Shown: positions 44,357 through 55,777 of the stretch, piece after piece
Layout: each line of letters begins with the position of its first letter
Numbering within the stretch: the first letter of the stretch is position 1
Source: Bactericera cockerelli
Lineage: Eukaryota > Arthropoda > Insecta > Hemiptera > Triozidae
DNA length: 64,000 nt
NCBI GenBank assembly: GCA_024516035.1
Contig: CM044957.1
Span: 17,369,771-17,433,770 of the forward strand
Direction of reading: 5' to 3'
Position numbers and translations under genes: made by a program
The notes under the pieces: model-generated
Databases searched by the model: none
Told to the model about the DNA's origin: nothing
The model's input: the letters and a program-made list of their open reading frames with translations, nothing else

Positions 44357-46890
44357 AAAAAAAAAATCCTTCTCATTGACATGTTTGCCATTACCAACAT
44401 TTATCAGCAACTTATCGCATATTGCGAATGATAGTGATGAAGCACAGTGCATACATCAAGGCATCCACCATGAAATTCTTCAGGAGAACCTACCTTATTT
44501 ATTAGACTGAATGGTGGCATACCGAACTTTACTTGGGTATCTTTCTACAATTCTACACCATCTATATTGTACTTGGTACTTTTCTTTTACTAACAAAGAG
44601 ACTATTGAAAGTTCTTAACGTTGAGTATTTTATGTACACTCCTGTAGGCGTTTTCTCAACATTAATTCAAAATGTTGCAAATATAACATTGATTGTTTTA
44701 TTTTCAAATATATTTAAAAAAAAAAAAACATTTGACACCTCTTTTAGAGTTTTAAGTGTTAGAATGGTTTATTTTGTCTGCTTTTGTGATATAATATACC
44801 TAGTTGTTAAAATAATAATTACTCTAGATTCTATAGGTAGTTGAGAGTCAATATTAAATCTATGTAGAACATGTTTTAAAATTAAATAGGTAGTTTTAAT
44901 AATTGAAAAGTATCACAAAGGAAATCTCTAAGCAATGTTGACTTAGCGACATAAAATAAAAACCAAAAATGACACAAGTTAAGAATATTATGAAAGTTTG
45001 AAACTTTGAATATGATAGAGTGGTGCCTATGAGGAGAAACTCCCAAACCCTATTCAGAAACTTGAGTGATTAAACCGCACAAGCGGAGTCCATAGAGAGA
45101 TCTGAAATTGAAATCTTGTGTAAATTATGCAACGAGCATCTCACGACACTCGAGTTGACGAAAACACAAGCACTTTCATAACTTCCGCAAACACAAATCT
45201 CGAAACCAGATTTGAGCAATGAGCATCTGTGCCTGCAAGAGCAACACCAAGGCAATGAAGAAATTAAAAAGAAATGTAGTAATCTAGGAGAAATTACAAA
45301 CTGGAACCAAGGCATTACGGAACGAAGTAACAAGACACACTCAAGATATACAATTAATTAACCCAGGAGTTGCCATTAGTGCGAGCTGACGGCACTTGAG
45401 AGATAATGAATATGTATACATTAGTATATACCCATGTTCGTGCCCCGGACATACAACTGGCAACCTATACAAGATGACAGCGGTGTAAAAGTAAGTTGTT
45501 ATCATTCGTATAATGAATCCAGTACTGAAAAATCCACGCAACGAGGACAAGATTCTGTAAGGTTATAAAAAGAACACCCCAATGAAATAGAATTAATGAA
45601 GATTTGCCTTTCTGATGTAAACCGAAAGTTATACAACATGGTTCAACCTTTGGGACATAATTTCGTTCAATTGCTGGAATAACTAGTTCTGGCCTACCTT
45701 AGATCTTCTTCTTTTTTAAAGAAGGAGATAAAGCGAAAAGTACGTTTTAACTAACAAATATGACTACATTTATCTTTTAATACAATAGAAAATTTGAGAG
45801 TAGAACAGTGGTTTCACAGCTAAATCTAATGCACAAAACGGTGCATTGGCAAGAAAGTGTTGGAAGCAGAACTGCAGAAATGATCTATGAAATAAGATAA
45901 GTCCGGTTTCATGTTAAAGACCCTGAGGCAACTTTAGGGAGCTCATGAATTATAGCCTCAAGGTTCCTATTTTTCAATTTCAAGCTCAACTTTTGCTACG
46001 ACCAGGAGAACAGGTTTGGCAATAGTTCCGCTTGTCAGGGAGTATCTAATGTTCTGTAGGAAGACATGTTCCCTGGATAACAGGATCATGATGGATAAGC
46101 CATGGGAGAGACAGAGTAGTATAAGTTCCTAAGCCTACATCTGAATTCGCCTGCAATCACAAAGTATGGCTAATTCAATGTGATCAAAAGTTTCGCTGTG
46201 GATTTCCAGAGTAGAAAAAAAAGGTTATATATAAATCTAACAGTTTATTATTGTGGAGATATAATCTAAGTGGATCTACTCATTCTTCAATTGGATAGCA
46301 AAATGTACGTTCAGCTAAACTCTAAAGTACCTACTGGACCAAAATAAGAGGACCATATAGCTATTTTCAAGTAAGATAAAAAGGCTCTCATCTCGCAATC
46401 AAGAAAGTACCTAGACAAGCTAGAAACCCATGAAAGTAAATAAAATTCTAAACATCTGTGTAAAACTTTTTAAAAAGCCTTTTTACAGAAAAAATGTCCT
46501 ATAAAGGGACTTGATCTCTTGGTTTTGGCAAAATCAGCAGGTTTAAATTCGTCTGAGAGTTTTGGATATTGCATACCTACATTATAAATAAAATGTACAT
46601 AAGAGTGAATAAGAATTCTTAGTGAATAAGAAATCATAGTGATGGTGTCAATATAACTCTAGTAGAACCCGTCTCAATTAAAGCAGCCATGCATTAGACT
46701 CGAAATGGTTACAAAATTCCGTTGTCTAAACGATGGAGCTACTGAGTTCGGTAATATACCTACATATTAAACTTTTATCTACGAATTTTTATCTGCCTAT
46801 AGCGGTCACCCACTTTAGACAGTCAATTATTCAATATGAACCATTTCTTATATTTAATAAGAGAGCTTCTGATAGACAGCCACAATTTAT
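44357..46890. other. intergenic DNA with no recognised feature
   Basis: Several 70-100 codon ORFs occur, none with a domain, signal peptide or splice context I can support. Confidence 0.4.
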
Positions 46891-46894
46891 TGAC

Positions 46895-46966
46895 TGTAGC
46901 AGGGTAACACACTCGTCGTGATATGACCAATTGACCATGTAGTTGAAAGCAACGTTAAACCCCAAT
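46895..46966 (+). mobile_element. 3' tail of a 5S-type SINE
   Basis: AGCAGGGTAACACACTCGTC, then GTGATATGACCA and AGTTGAAAGCAACGTTAAACC match the last about 70 bases of the copy at 27602. The head is missing. Confidence 0.55.
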
Positions 46967-47706
46967 TAGAAAAAGTTAACCTTGATTACAGTTAGCACCA
47001 CATTTATTAGTTATATCAACTAATCATAGGTATGGTCTATTATATGTTAAATCTTCCCAATAGATAATACAGAAGTGCTCCATTATAAAACTCCATCGCG
47101 TGAATTTAGCGCCAATTTCTCCGGCAAAAACAATCGATGGAGAAATGTACCACGCATTAAAACATTGAAATAGAAAGTACGCAATATTTATTCAGATTTA
47201 TTCGAATAATTTCTCTCCAAGGTTTCTCATTCCAAAAGCACGTTGTATTTAATCCTTGACTTTAATCTCGGCAGATAATCATCAAGGAGTTATAATTACA
47301 ATGTGGGAAATTTTCACAGCTATGAAATCCTTGTGCTCTCTAATTACTAATTTTGGTGTAAAAGGTATAATGGTTATGAATGTTTATGATTTAATACTGT
47401 TATTGTGAACTATTGTTTCAGAGCGCAACAGTGGTCACAATACATCAAATATTTGTGCCTCACAATTTAAATTTCCTTCAGCAAATGACTTGGAAAGTTA
47501 CTTCATCAGATGAAAGTCGTAAGAAAGGAAATGTATTGTTATAGATGAGAAACTCACTCACTAATAAGTACATAGTTATTTTCAGTGGTATTACCTAATG
47601 AGCTCAATCACCGTTTCATTTTTCATCCAAGTGCAGATGATTTACATACTACTTCAATCCCGGTACTTGGCGATTTATATATTATTTATTTTTCGTAATC
47701 ATTATC

Positions 47707-47885
47707 GTGCATTGGTAGTCAAGTGGTTGAGACGCTAGTCTGGTAATCCTGGTAGATTATGAATCTGTTGATTCGAATCCCACCTTATGCATGCATTTTT
47801 CTTCATTCATTTGAGTATATATGACCACATAATAATAAGACTCTGAGGGTTAGGTGGTGGCACATCCAACCAATAGTAGATTCCT
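47707..47885 (+). mobile_element. tRNA-derived SINE, family 2
   Basis: GTGCATTGGTAGTCAAGTGG (box A TAGTCAAGTGG), box B TGATTCGAATCCC, and body ATATATGACCACATAATAAT with GACTCTGAGGGTTAGGTGG. Same family as 7691-7855. Confidence 0.7.
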
Positions 47886-48469
47886 AAGGATTTTCATCAT
47901 TTATGAATGGGTCAATCAGTGAGTCAATGTGTTTCAAAGTTCTGTAGAAGCTTTCCTCACCAAGCCTCGTTGTGGCCGCCGAGCTCTTAGAAAATTGCGG
48001 CACTTTCATCAGATTAGCAAAGCTCTAATCAATGAACTTGCAATGGTTCATGTCCTCCTACACAAAACCTTTCTCTTTGCAAATGTAATAACTCCGCCAA
48101 GATCAAAACCAATCAGTCATCAACAAGTGGATAGTGTGCCGAATGTCAGTTGATGAATTCTAATGAGTATTCAATACACAAAGTTGATTTGGAAATTCGT
48201 CAAGTCAACTGAAATCGTTCACCATTAGTAAGCAATCATCCTACCCGTATAAGCAAGTTGCGTTCCACGTTTTATTTTTTTCTTTCCGTTGAGCAATATT
48301 CGGTGAATCAACTTTGAAATGAAGTTGTAAAACCTTCAATCCATTACACCTTGCACCCCACGTTCAAAATAGTAACGGTTAAAGCGCAAGTTTTATTGCA
48401 CGAGACAGTCGTAACGTAATTGCTTTAAGAACCCAAGACATTATAAAAAGTTGGTATTTTGTCTGAATG

Positions 48470-48474
48470 CTGCC
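48470..48474. repeat. target site duplication of the BEL element (CTGCC)
   Basis: CTGCC directly before the TG of one LTR and directly after the CA of the other (55778-55782). Five-base duplications are usual for BEL/Pao. Confidence 0.9.
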
Positions 48475-49051
48475 TGTATGATCTTTTTTCACACATTAGC
48501 ATTTTCGATATTTAGTGGACTGTATATTTTAGGCGACATGGTTCATTAGAACAATTTTAAGATCCCAAAACCAAATGAATAAGATTGTGCATTCTTACCT
48601 TTGTGAGTACCTTTTAGATGTAATACCTAACTTACCCACCCTTGCCAAAGGATAATAGGAATTAGAGTGGCACCCTACCCTAGCACTAAATCCCGCGGCG
48701 CGGTAAGATAAATCAAAGGTTATTGAATTTAGCACAAGTTTAAAAAAAGGTCTATTTTGTCACTAGGCACTATTTAACCACTGTTGTTTTATTTAAATTA
48801 TTTCCAAGGGGGAATTACTCTGTCGAGTTGACAAAGTTCCAAAGGGGAACGCTTACAGGGAAGCTTTTAAATGTGACGACCTCGAGCGAGAGAAAAACCA
48901 AGAACAACTGAAAGCTAGGAGCTCGAAATCGAAAATATGCGAGGTAGCATCCTAGCCAATTTTAACAAGTTGTAAGTTTGTTTGAGATGGCTAAGATTAG
49001 CCCATCAGGGCTTCGACCAATATTAACCCATTGATTAATGTGGCCTCGACA
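48475..49051 (-). repeat. 3' LTR of the BEL/Pao element
   Basis: 577 bp, TG...CA ends, identical by eye to 55201-55777. Provides the polyadenylation end of the minus-strand element. Confidence 0.93.
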
Positions 49052-49061
49052 TTTTTCCCCC
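49052..49061 (-). promoter_or_regulatory. polypurine tract
   Basis: GGGGGAAAAA on the minus strand directly before the 3' LTR, the expected plus-strand DNA primer of the element. Confidence 0.75.
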
Positions 49062-49408
49062 ACCTTGAAAGAGGTAGCTTTCAAAGGCTAAAAATTGCTT
49101 TGAGTTTGCAAGTCAAAAGAAAAAAGTAATTTCTGAAAAATAAACAACAAAAATAAATAAATCATTTTTGAGAAAGTTTGTCCAGTTCCAAACTAAAGTT
49201 GAGAACCACTGACAAAGTCTTAAAAAAGTAAACTAAATCATTAACAATAAACCAACACCAAAAAAAGAATATAAAATTCACTGACAAGGGTCAGATGCAA
49301 ATTTTAGGAACCACTATAGAACTAATGGATAACAAACTCACAATAAAAAATCAATCATAAAAAAAATATTTACAAGAAATTGATCTACTAAGTTGTAGAT
49401 GCGCAAAA

Positions 49409-50290
49409 TCATTGTGAGGGCAGCAGACACAGCTTTGTGATAGGCCGCGTATAAGTACCTGTTCTGGTACGCACTTGTACTACCCTGACGACACCATCTT
49501 TAGCAGGATAAACTTGTGTGACCAAACCTAGAGGCCAATGTAGAGGGATACTGAGATCATTTTTCACAATGACCACTTGTCCCACTGTAATAGGAGGTTC
49601 TGGACCAATCCACTTCTGCCGTGCTTGCAGCTGGTTCAAATATTCAATGGACCAACGCTTCCAGTAGGACTGAACCATATTATCAAGCAGCTGATATCTA
49701 TTTAATCTATTGATAGAAGTAGACAAGGTGTCTACCGCAGGAAACTCATTCAATGGTTGCGAGTGTAAGAAATGAGCAGGTGTCAATACCTGCACATCGC
49801 TAGGGTCAGAACTCAAGGGACATAAAGGTCGCGAGTTCAAAAGAGCTTCTACTTGAGTTAGAACTGTGTAAAGTTCCTCAAATGTCAAAATTTGGGAACC
49901 AATTACTTTCATCAGATTTTGTTTTATCATGCGAATATTTCCTTCCCAAAGGCCTCCTTTATGAGGACTAAGTGGGGGCAGAAAAGACCACTGAATTTTT
50001 CTCTGAGCGAGTTCTTGGGCTAAGGCGCCATTGAATTGCTCAGACTCTAATAATCTATAAATTTCATTCAACTTATTCTTTGCTCCGATGAAATTTTTTC
50101 CACCATCAGAATACATGACGGACACAGAGCCACGTCTCGATAAAAATCGTTTGAATGCTGCTAGGAAAGCATCCGTCGATAGATCACTAGCTAATTCGAG
50201 GTGAATTGCCTTCGTGGTCAGGCACACAAAGATACATATGTACGCCTTTTGCGAGACCACGCCCCTTTTCTTACCCATCGTGATGAGCAC
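49409..50290 (-). CDS. BEL/Pao pol, integrase core (part) and C-terminal domain
   Basis: Frame of 293 residues, the third piece of the polyprotein. Residues 1-60 continue the integrase catalytic core (KAYICIFVCLTTKAIHLELA). D62 in YSDGGKNF and E116 in HKGGLWEGNIR are the second and third catalytic residues of the D,D,E triad. Residues about 215-292 match the DUF5641-like tail (VGQVVIVKND, PLGLVTQVYPAKDG, RPITKLCLLP). The first catalytic Asp lies in the preceding frame (HTGTDY), so the break near 50300 splits the catalytic core. The ATG at the start is probably internal to the intact polyprotein and not a natural start. Confidence 0.9.
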   Translation of the reverse strand: MLITMGKKRGVVSQKAYICIFVCLTTKAIHLELASDLSTDAFLAAFKRFLSRRGSVSVMYSDGGKNFIGAKNKLNEIYRLLESEQFNGALAQELAQRKIQWSFLPPLSPHKGGLWEGNIRMIKQNLMKVIGSQILTFEELYTVLTQVEALLNSRPLCPLSSDPSDVQVLTPAHFLHSQPLNEFPAVDTLSTSINRLNRYQLLDNMVQSYWKRWSIEYLNQLQARQKWIGPEPPITVGQVVIVKNDLSIPLHWPLGLVTQVYPAKDGVVRVVQVRTRTGTYTRPITKLCLLPSQ

Positions 50291-52440
50291 GTGGCCGTGT
50301 AGTCAGTGCCGGTGTGCACGAAAGGTTTAGAAGTTTCATTCACCCTACTAGCGGGTAACTCACCCATGATTGCATTGGATGTGAGTGGCTTGAACCTAAA
50401 ACAGTGGTTGCATTTTCGCACACGTTGACGAACAATATTTCGGCCCCCCATGATCCAATACTTTTGTCTGAGAAGGCTCAATAACAAATGTGGACCAGTG
50501 TGCATATTACTTTTGTGATAATAGTCTACTATCAGATCTGTAATACAATGCTTACTAGGGAGTAAGGTGGGGTGCTTTTGCTCAAAACTAAGAGAGGACT
50601 GACCTAGGCGGCCTCCTACTAATAACAAACCATGGTGGAGAAAAGGATTTAATTTTTGAATGTTAGGAGAACATAACCTTTTCTCTTCAATACAACTGAT
50701 TTCACCAGAAAAACATTCACGCTGTAAATCCTTTAACAAGCGCGTCTCGGCTTCTTGTAAGTCAGACGCTAGCATAATACCTTTCCTCATAGGTAATATT
50801 TTCAACATTCGTAATATGTAAACAATGGAATGTAATAACTTAGACCATGACGAAAACCTTTGTGCTAATTCTAGAAGTACGCTAGAAGAAGGTTGAACAG
50901 TTATAAAAATATTTTTCTTTTCTTCGCGGTCCACGTTATCACTCTCCAGCGTGGTCGTTTCTACATCTAACGGCCACAGAGAGATCGGCTGGCCCAACCA
51001 ATCAGGACCTGTCAACCACTCAGGGTGTTCAATAAACTGTTTAGGTGTCATACCTCGAGTAATGCAATCACTAATGTTCTCTTTACCTGCTATATGATGA
51101 AAACATTCTGCACCCACGTTCTCATGAATTTTTGACGTACGGTTAGCTACGAACTGTTTCCATCGATAGGCTGGGGATCGAACCCAATCTATGACAACTT
51201 TAGAGTCAGATAAACAATAATAATCTTTTATTTTTACTCGAGGACTATACGTGTCTATTACAAGTTTCATTAATTTCGATAACAGCAGGGCTGCACACAG
51301 TTCGAGTCTCGGTATGGTGAGACTTTTAAGAGGGCTTACTTTGGACTTGGCACAAATCAAATTTACCGATATATCACCAAGGGGTGATTTCACACGACTG
51401 TAAATAGCACAAGCGTAAGCTTTTTCACTCGCATCTCCAAACCCGACCAGTGTTATCTCGCTGTCTAAGGACATGCCTGTGTGTCTTTTAAAGGAAAGAG
51501 ACGACAGCAAAGGCAGCTCCTTTTGAAAAACATTCCACAATTGTTTAATTTTTAAGGGTGGCTCAGAATCCCACTCAATTTTTTCTTGCCACAAATATTT
51601 TATCAGCAGCTTTGCAAACAAAGTTACAGGTGCCAAGAGGCCTAACACGTCAAAAATACTTGCCGTTAGTTTTAAAACATTTCTTTTAGTACACTCTGTC
51701 TCTTTTATATTCACTTCAAAGGAAAATGAATCTGTGACAGGTTGCCACAATAAACCAAGAACTTTCAAGGATGACTCATCCCATGTCACACAGGACTCTA
51801 ACTTATCCTCGTTCGGCAGGTGCTCGAGGACTTTAGAAGAGTTAGAGGCCCACTTGGACAGGGTGAATCCGCCTGTTTTAAACAAACCTACTAGTTGTGA
51901 CTGAAGGTCAGTCGCTACAGCCTCAGTAGGGACGGAGATGCATACGTCATCCATGTAGGAGTCTGTTAGTACTCGCTCACAAGCAAGTGGATACTTGTCA
52001 TATTCCTTAGAACACATTTCTTTCACACACCGCAGTGCTAGATAGGGAGATGAGGAGACCCCAAAGGTCACAGTATTTAAGGTATAGGTTTTAAGATCTT
52101 CTTCTGGGGAAAGTCTACAAACAACCTTTTGAAACTTCCTATGATTCTCATTGAGAAGTATCTGGAGATACATCTTTTTTATATCTGTGGTCAGGACCAC
52201 AGGGAACAATTTGAAATTTATCAATATAACAAATAAATCATTGTACAGTTTAGGCCCGGTATATAATAAATCGTTAAGTGAAATGCCAGAAGTAGAGGCA
52301 CAACTGGCATCGAACACGGGCCTTAACTTAAAGGACGCGTGATCATCTCGTATCACTACGTGTTGCGGTATATAATAGCCCTCTTGCGCACTATCATCAT
52401 ATACCTGTGACATATACCCACTGCTTATAAATTCGTTCAT
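50218..52440 (-). CDS. BEL/Pao pol: RT, RNase H and integrase zinc domain
   Basis: Frame of 740 residues. RT: FKLRPVFDAS near 38-46, motif A D86 (LTTDIKKMY), FGVSSSPYLA, and catalytic YMDD 162-165. RNase H-like: D336 (GFGDASEKAYA), E380 (IPRLELCAA), D412 (LSDSK). Integrase H2C2 zinc-binding domain about 628-690 (YHKSNMHTGPH ... CNHC). It ends HTGTDYTA and then out-of-frame sequence to a stop. Its ATG overlaps the stop of the upstream frame (TAATG), but family-like residues (SQYCEV) continue upstream of that ATG in the same frame, so the two frames were once one. Confidence 0.93.
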   Translation of the reverse strand: MNEFISSGYMSQVYDDSAQEGYYIPQHVVIRDDHASFKLRPVFDASCASTSGISLNDLLYTGPKLYNDLFVILINFKLFPVVLTTDIKKMYLQILLNENHRKFQKVVCRLSPEEDLKTYTLNTVTFGVSSSPYLALRCVKEMCSKEYDKYPLACERVLTDSYMDDVCISVPTEAVATDLQSQLVGLFKTGGFTLSKWASNSSKVLEHLPNEDKLESCVTWDESSLKVLGLLWQPVTDSFSFEVNIKETECTKRNVLKLTASIFDVLGLLAPVTLFAKLLIKYLWQEKIEWDSEPPLKIKQLWNVFQKELPLLSSLSFKRHTGMSLDSEITLVGFGDASEKAYACAIYSRVKSPLGDISVNLICAKSKVSPLKSLTIPRLELCAALLLSKLMKLVIDTYSPRVKIKDYYCLSDSKVVIDWVRSPAYRWKQFVANRTSKIHENVGAECFHHIAGKENISDCITRGMTPKQFIEHPEWLTGPDWLGQPISLWPLDVETTTLESDNVDREEKKNIFITVQPSSSVLLELAQRFSSWSKLLHSIVYILRMLKILPMRKGIMLASDLQEAETRLLKDLQRECFSGEISCIEEKRLCSPNIQKLNPFLHHGLLLVGGRLGQSSLSFEQKHPTLLPSKHCITDLIVDYYHKSNMHTGPHLLLSLLRQKYWIMGGRNIVRQRVRKCNHCFRFKPLTSNAIMGELPASRVNETSKPFVHTGTDYTATCSSRWVRKGAWSRKRRTYVSLCA

Positions 52441-54585
52441 TACCTCACAGTACTGACTGTGTAATGAATTATTTTCGGACCTAAGTAATTTTTCTCCAAG
52501 TTGAGAAATCTTTTCTTAGCTAAATAATAAGACTCTCCTAATTTATCAGGGCTCACCTTGAAGGGCAAGGATACCTTGAACTTACCATTAGCCTCTCTTG
52601 TGAATGTAGACTGAAACAAGGTTTCACACTCAACATCACCAGGCTTAGTTAAACCAGCAGAGGGTACGTTTTCAATTTCCATAAACTTTTTCATTGACAT
52701 TTCCAAATTGTCATCATAATTTTGGTTAAGGAAACCACAAAAATATTTTTTATCATCACTAGTAGTAACATTATTATTACACCTCCCTCCCATAACAGTA
52801 TAGCCTAACGAGGTGTTAATAGCTACAGGAGAGTTCTCGGGACCAACGACTTTGCCTGGTTCCAAAAGAACTGAGAAGAGAGAGGCTCCTAAAATACCTT
52901 GAATAGGTTTAGAGACGTTAAACTCGTCATCTGACAAGACAACATTTTGCAAGTGAGAAATACTCTCCAAACTCAAAGGCTGAGAAGGCAAGTTGTCTGC
53001 AATGTTCTTAACTACCAGAGCTTTAACAGCAAATTTTACATTTTTATCAAACCGGGAGTTGAACTTAAAATCGACTCTCCCTTTTATTTGACTTGACAAG
53101 CCACAAATACCCTGTACTGCGCTAGAGACTTTAGTCAGCTTTAGACCCAACTGTTTCACTACACTTTCCTCAAGAATATTACTCTCGCTACCAGAGTCTA
53201 GCAAGAGTCTCAGCATATGAGTTTTACCCTTTGAATCTTTAGTTTCTACTTTAACAGTAGATAGCAATACAGTGGAGTTATGAGTCGCGGTAGTAGCACA
53301 GAGCGATTTACTATTTGACGTAGAACTTGTCGCCCGCGAGTCTTCTACAGACCCGTGGGTTCGATCACCTCGTGAGGCAATATTTTTTCCAATAGAATTC
53401 TCAAAGTGTAAGAGAGTGTTATGACGCCCTTCACACTTTTGACATCTCATTTTAGACGGACACTGCCCTAAACTGTGAGAATCCTTTAGACAAGAAAAGC
53501 AAAGGCGATTTTCCTTAACAAAAGCAAACCTACAAGCAACTGACATTTTCAAAAAACTGTCACACCTATACACGGGGTGTTTATCAGTTTTATTACACAA
53601 GTTACACACAGGGGTTTCATTTGTTACAAATGTATGCACATTACCTACAGCTCGAGATGAGTTGTAAGTAGACTGAGACTTAGAGAAAGCACTTTTATTA
53701 TCTTTCTCCGTCGATGTCGACTGGATTCTAGAAACCAATTTCACCTGATCTTTCAGAAAGCTTATGAGCTTGTTAACCTTAGGGTTATTTTCACCCTGTA
53801 CTTTTAATTCAAATTGCTTTCTAAGGTCTGTGTCGAGTTTAGAGGCACCGATATGACACAATATTACAGACCCAAGGGATTCAATATTCAATGCTGATAA
53901 ACAATCTACAGCAGTTGAAAACTTGTCTACAAAATTACTAAATTGACCAAATGAGTCGGATTTCACAGATTTCAGACTTAATATCTGATCGAGATAGGTA
54001 CTGAAGAGTACTCTCGTATCTAAATACTTATCAACCAAATTTTTCCATATCACTGGATAGTTTTGACCAATAGGGGGCACTCCACTAACCACAGACAACG
54101 CTTTATCAGAAAGCCTGGCAACTAGGTGTTGCACGCGCTGGTCGTTTGACAAATCTGGGTTGTCATGTACCAAAGACTTAAATAGATAATAAAATACAGG
54201 AAATTTATTAATATCACCCCCAAAGGTGGGTAATTGTAAAGGAGGCAGAACTACATTGGTGGCGGCAAACTTCTCTTGACTAGCTAACAAAATGCTTTCG
54301 TGAGCTTTAATTTTAAAATACAACTCATCACAGGCAGCACTTTGTTGCTCTGTCTCAAGTGGGGTTTCATCCTCTTTTAGCTGAGAATTTATTTTTAAAA
54401 TCTGATCCACAACGTCCTCAAGCTTGTTAAACGTGGAGTCTGCAACCTTGGCTTGTTGCAAAAACTCAACCTTTCTACTATCCCCTAGCTTTATAAGGTC
54501 ATAACAGCGCTGTAAACGCTGATAGTACCTAGCTCGAGTTTTTCTCAGCAATATCCAACAGTTCTTTAGGAGTTGCCTTTGACAT
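52440..54585 (-). CDS. BEL/Pao gag and aspartic protease
   Basis: The long frame runs 52440-54551 (703 residues) and opens with a TTG codon, which is not a convincing start. An ATG at 54583-54585 begins MSKATPKELLDIAEK in another frame and meets the long frame at a run of five A near 54540, so one base separates start and body. Residues about 107-200 are the DUF1759-like gag core (LPTFGGDINKFPVFYYLF). Zinc knuckles: CFSCLKDSHSLGQC at 351-364 (CX2CX4HX4C), with C-rich motifs on both sides. Protease: LLLDSGSESN with DSG at 452-454. The last about 20 residues before the stop are out of family register, consistent with a second break near 52490. Confidence 0.9.
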
Positions 54586-55200
54586 AGTTAATTATGATAA
54601 ATTTAACAAGAGAAATATGTATAGTTGAGAATAGTTAAACCAAGGTTAATAATATTTCAATTTTAAAATAAATTTAAAAAATAAATTGAACATAAATTAC
54701 TTAATGATTAAATATCAGATTAGGAGGGTGCCTAACTTTGACCTGAAAACTCAAAGCAACTTATCCAATAATAAAATAATTATTTTTTATCAAAATTAAA
54801 TACAATAAAATCCAATAACCAACAGTGCACTAGAAACAATATAGCTGAAAGTTTTTAAGCAGTTAGGTACTGCAAATTACTCAAAGGAGTTATTTTTACC
54901 AAATTTCAATTACAGAACAAGGTGTTCCTATTATAAAAAAAATCATATGGACAGATGAACAGAGGGCTCAAATGCCTCAATAAATTTATAGGCAAAAGGC
55001 CTCAAATCACAAAATTATAACCAAGGGGGTTAATATTTTTTAAATAGGAAAATTAACAATCTATTGAGCAGAGGGCTCAAACAGAATGGAGCATGTTATG
55101 TAGAGCAAAGGGCTCAACATAACGACCGCTCATTTTACTAAAAAACTATAGCAAGGACTAAACTAGTTGTTCTGATCCAGGCTCGCTAGGACCAAGAAAA
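54586..55200 (-). promoter_or_regulatory. BEL 5' leader with primer site and repeated GAGC/GCTC motif
   Basis: Untranslated leader between the 5' LTR and gag. A candidate tRNA primer binding site, TGGTCCTAGCGAGCCTGG on the minus strand (about 55178-55195), starts five bases inside the LTR. The matching tRNA is not identified. Three copies of GARCARAGGGCTCAA lie at 54957, 55066 and 55103, and a related AGGCAAAAGGCCTCAAA at 54990. Confidence 0.55.
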
Positions 55201-55777
55201 TGTATGATCTTTTTTCACACATTAGCATTTTCGATATTTAGTGGACTGTATATTTTAGGCGACATGGTTCATTAGAACAATTTTAAGATCCCAAAACCAA
55301 ATGAATAAGATTGTGCATTCTTACCTTTGTGAGTACCTTTTAGATGTAATACCTAACTTACCCACCCTTGCCAAAGGATAATAGGAATTAGAGTGGCACC
55401 CTACCCTAGCACTAAATCCCGCGGCGCGGTAAGATAAATCAAAGGTTATTGAATTTAGCACAAGTTTAAAAAAAGGTCTATTTTGTCACTAGGCACTATT
55501 TAACCACTGTTGTTTTATTTAAATTATTTCCAAGGGGGAATTACTCTGTCGAGTTGACAAAGTTCCAAAGGGGAACGCTTACAGGGAAGCTTTTAAATGT
55601 GACGACCTCGAGCGAGAGAAAAACCAAGAACAACTGAAAGCTAGGAGCTCGAAATCGAAAATATGCGAGGTAGCATCCTAGCCAATTTTAACAAGTTGTA
55701 AGTTTGTTTGAGATGGCTAAGATTAGCCCATCAGGGCTTCGACCAATATTAACCCATTGATTAATGTGGCCTCGACA
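55201..55777 (-). repeat. 5' LTR of the BEL/Pao element
   Basis: 577 bp, TG...CA, identical by eye to the 3' LTR. Expected to hold the element promoter. Confidence 0.93.

Larger units (their letters stand above)
48475..55777 (-). mobile_element. complete BEL/Pao LTR retrotransposon, 7.3 kb
   Basis: Two 577-bp LTRs with TG/CA ends and a CTGCC target duplication flank a gag-pol region on the minus strand. Domain order is gag (DUF1759-like), zinc knuckles, aspartic protease, RT, RNase H, integrase and a DUF5641-like end, which is diagnostic of BEL/Pao. There is no env ORF. A polypurine tract GGGGGAAAAA (minus strand of 49052-49061) abuts the 3' LTR. Identical LTRs mean very recent insertion, yet the polyprotein frame is broken three times. 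Confidence 0.95.

Noticed and set aside
50218..50290. Natural overlap of two BEL genes at 50218-50290
   Set aside because: Conserved integrase residues run from one frame into the other, so this is a frame break in one polyprotein. BEL/Pao normally encodes one long ORF.
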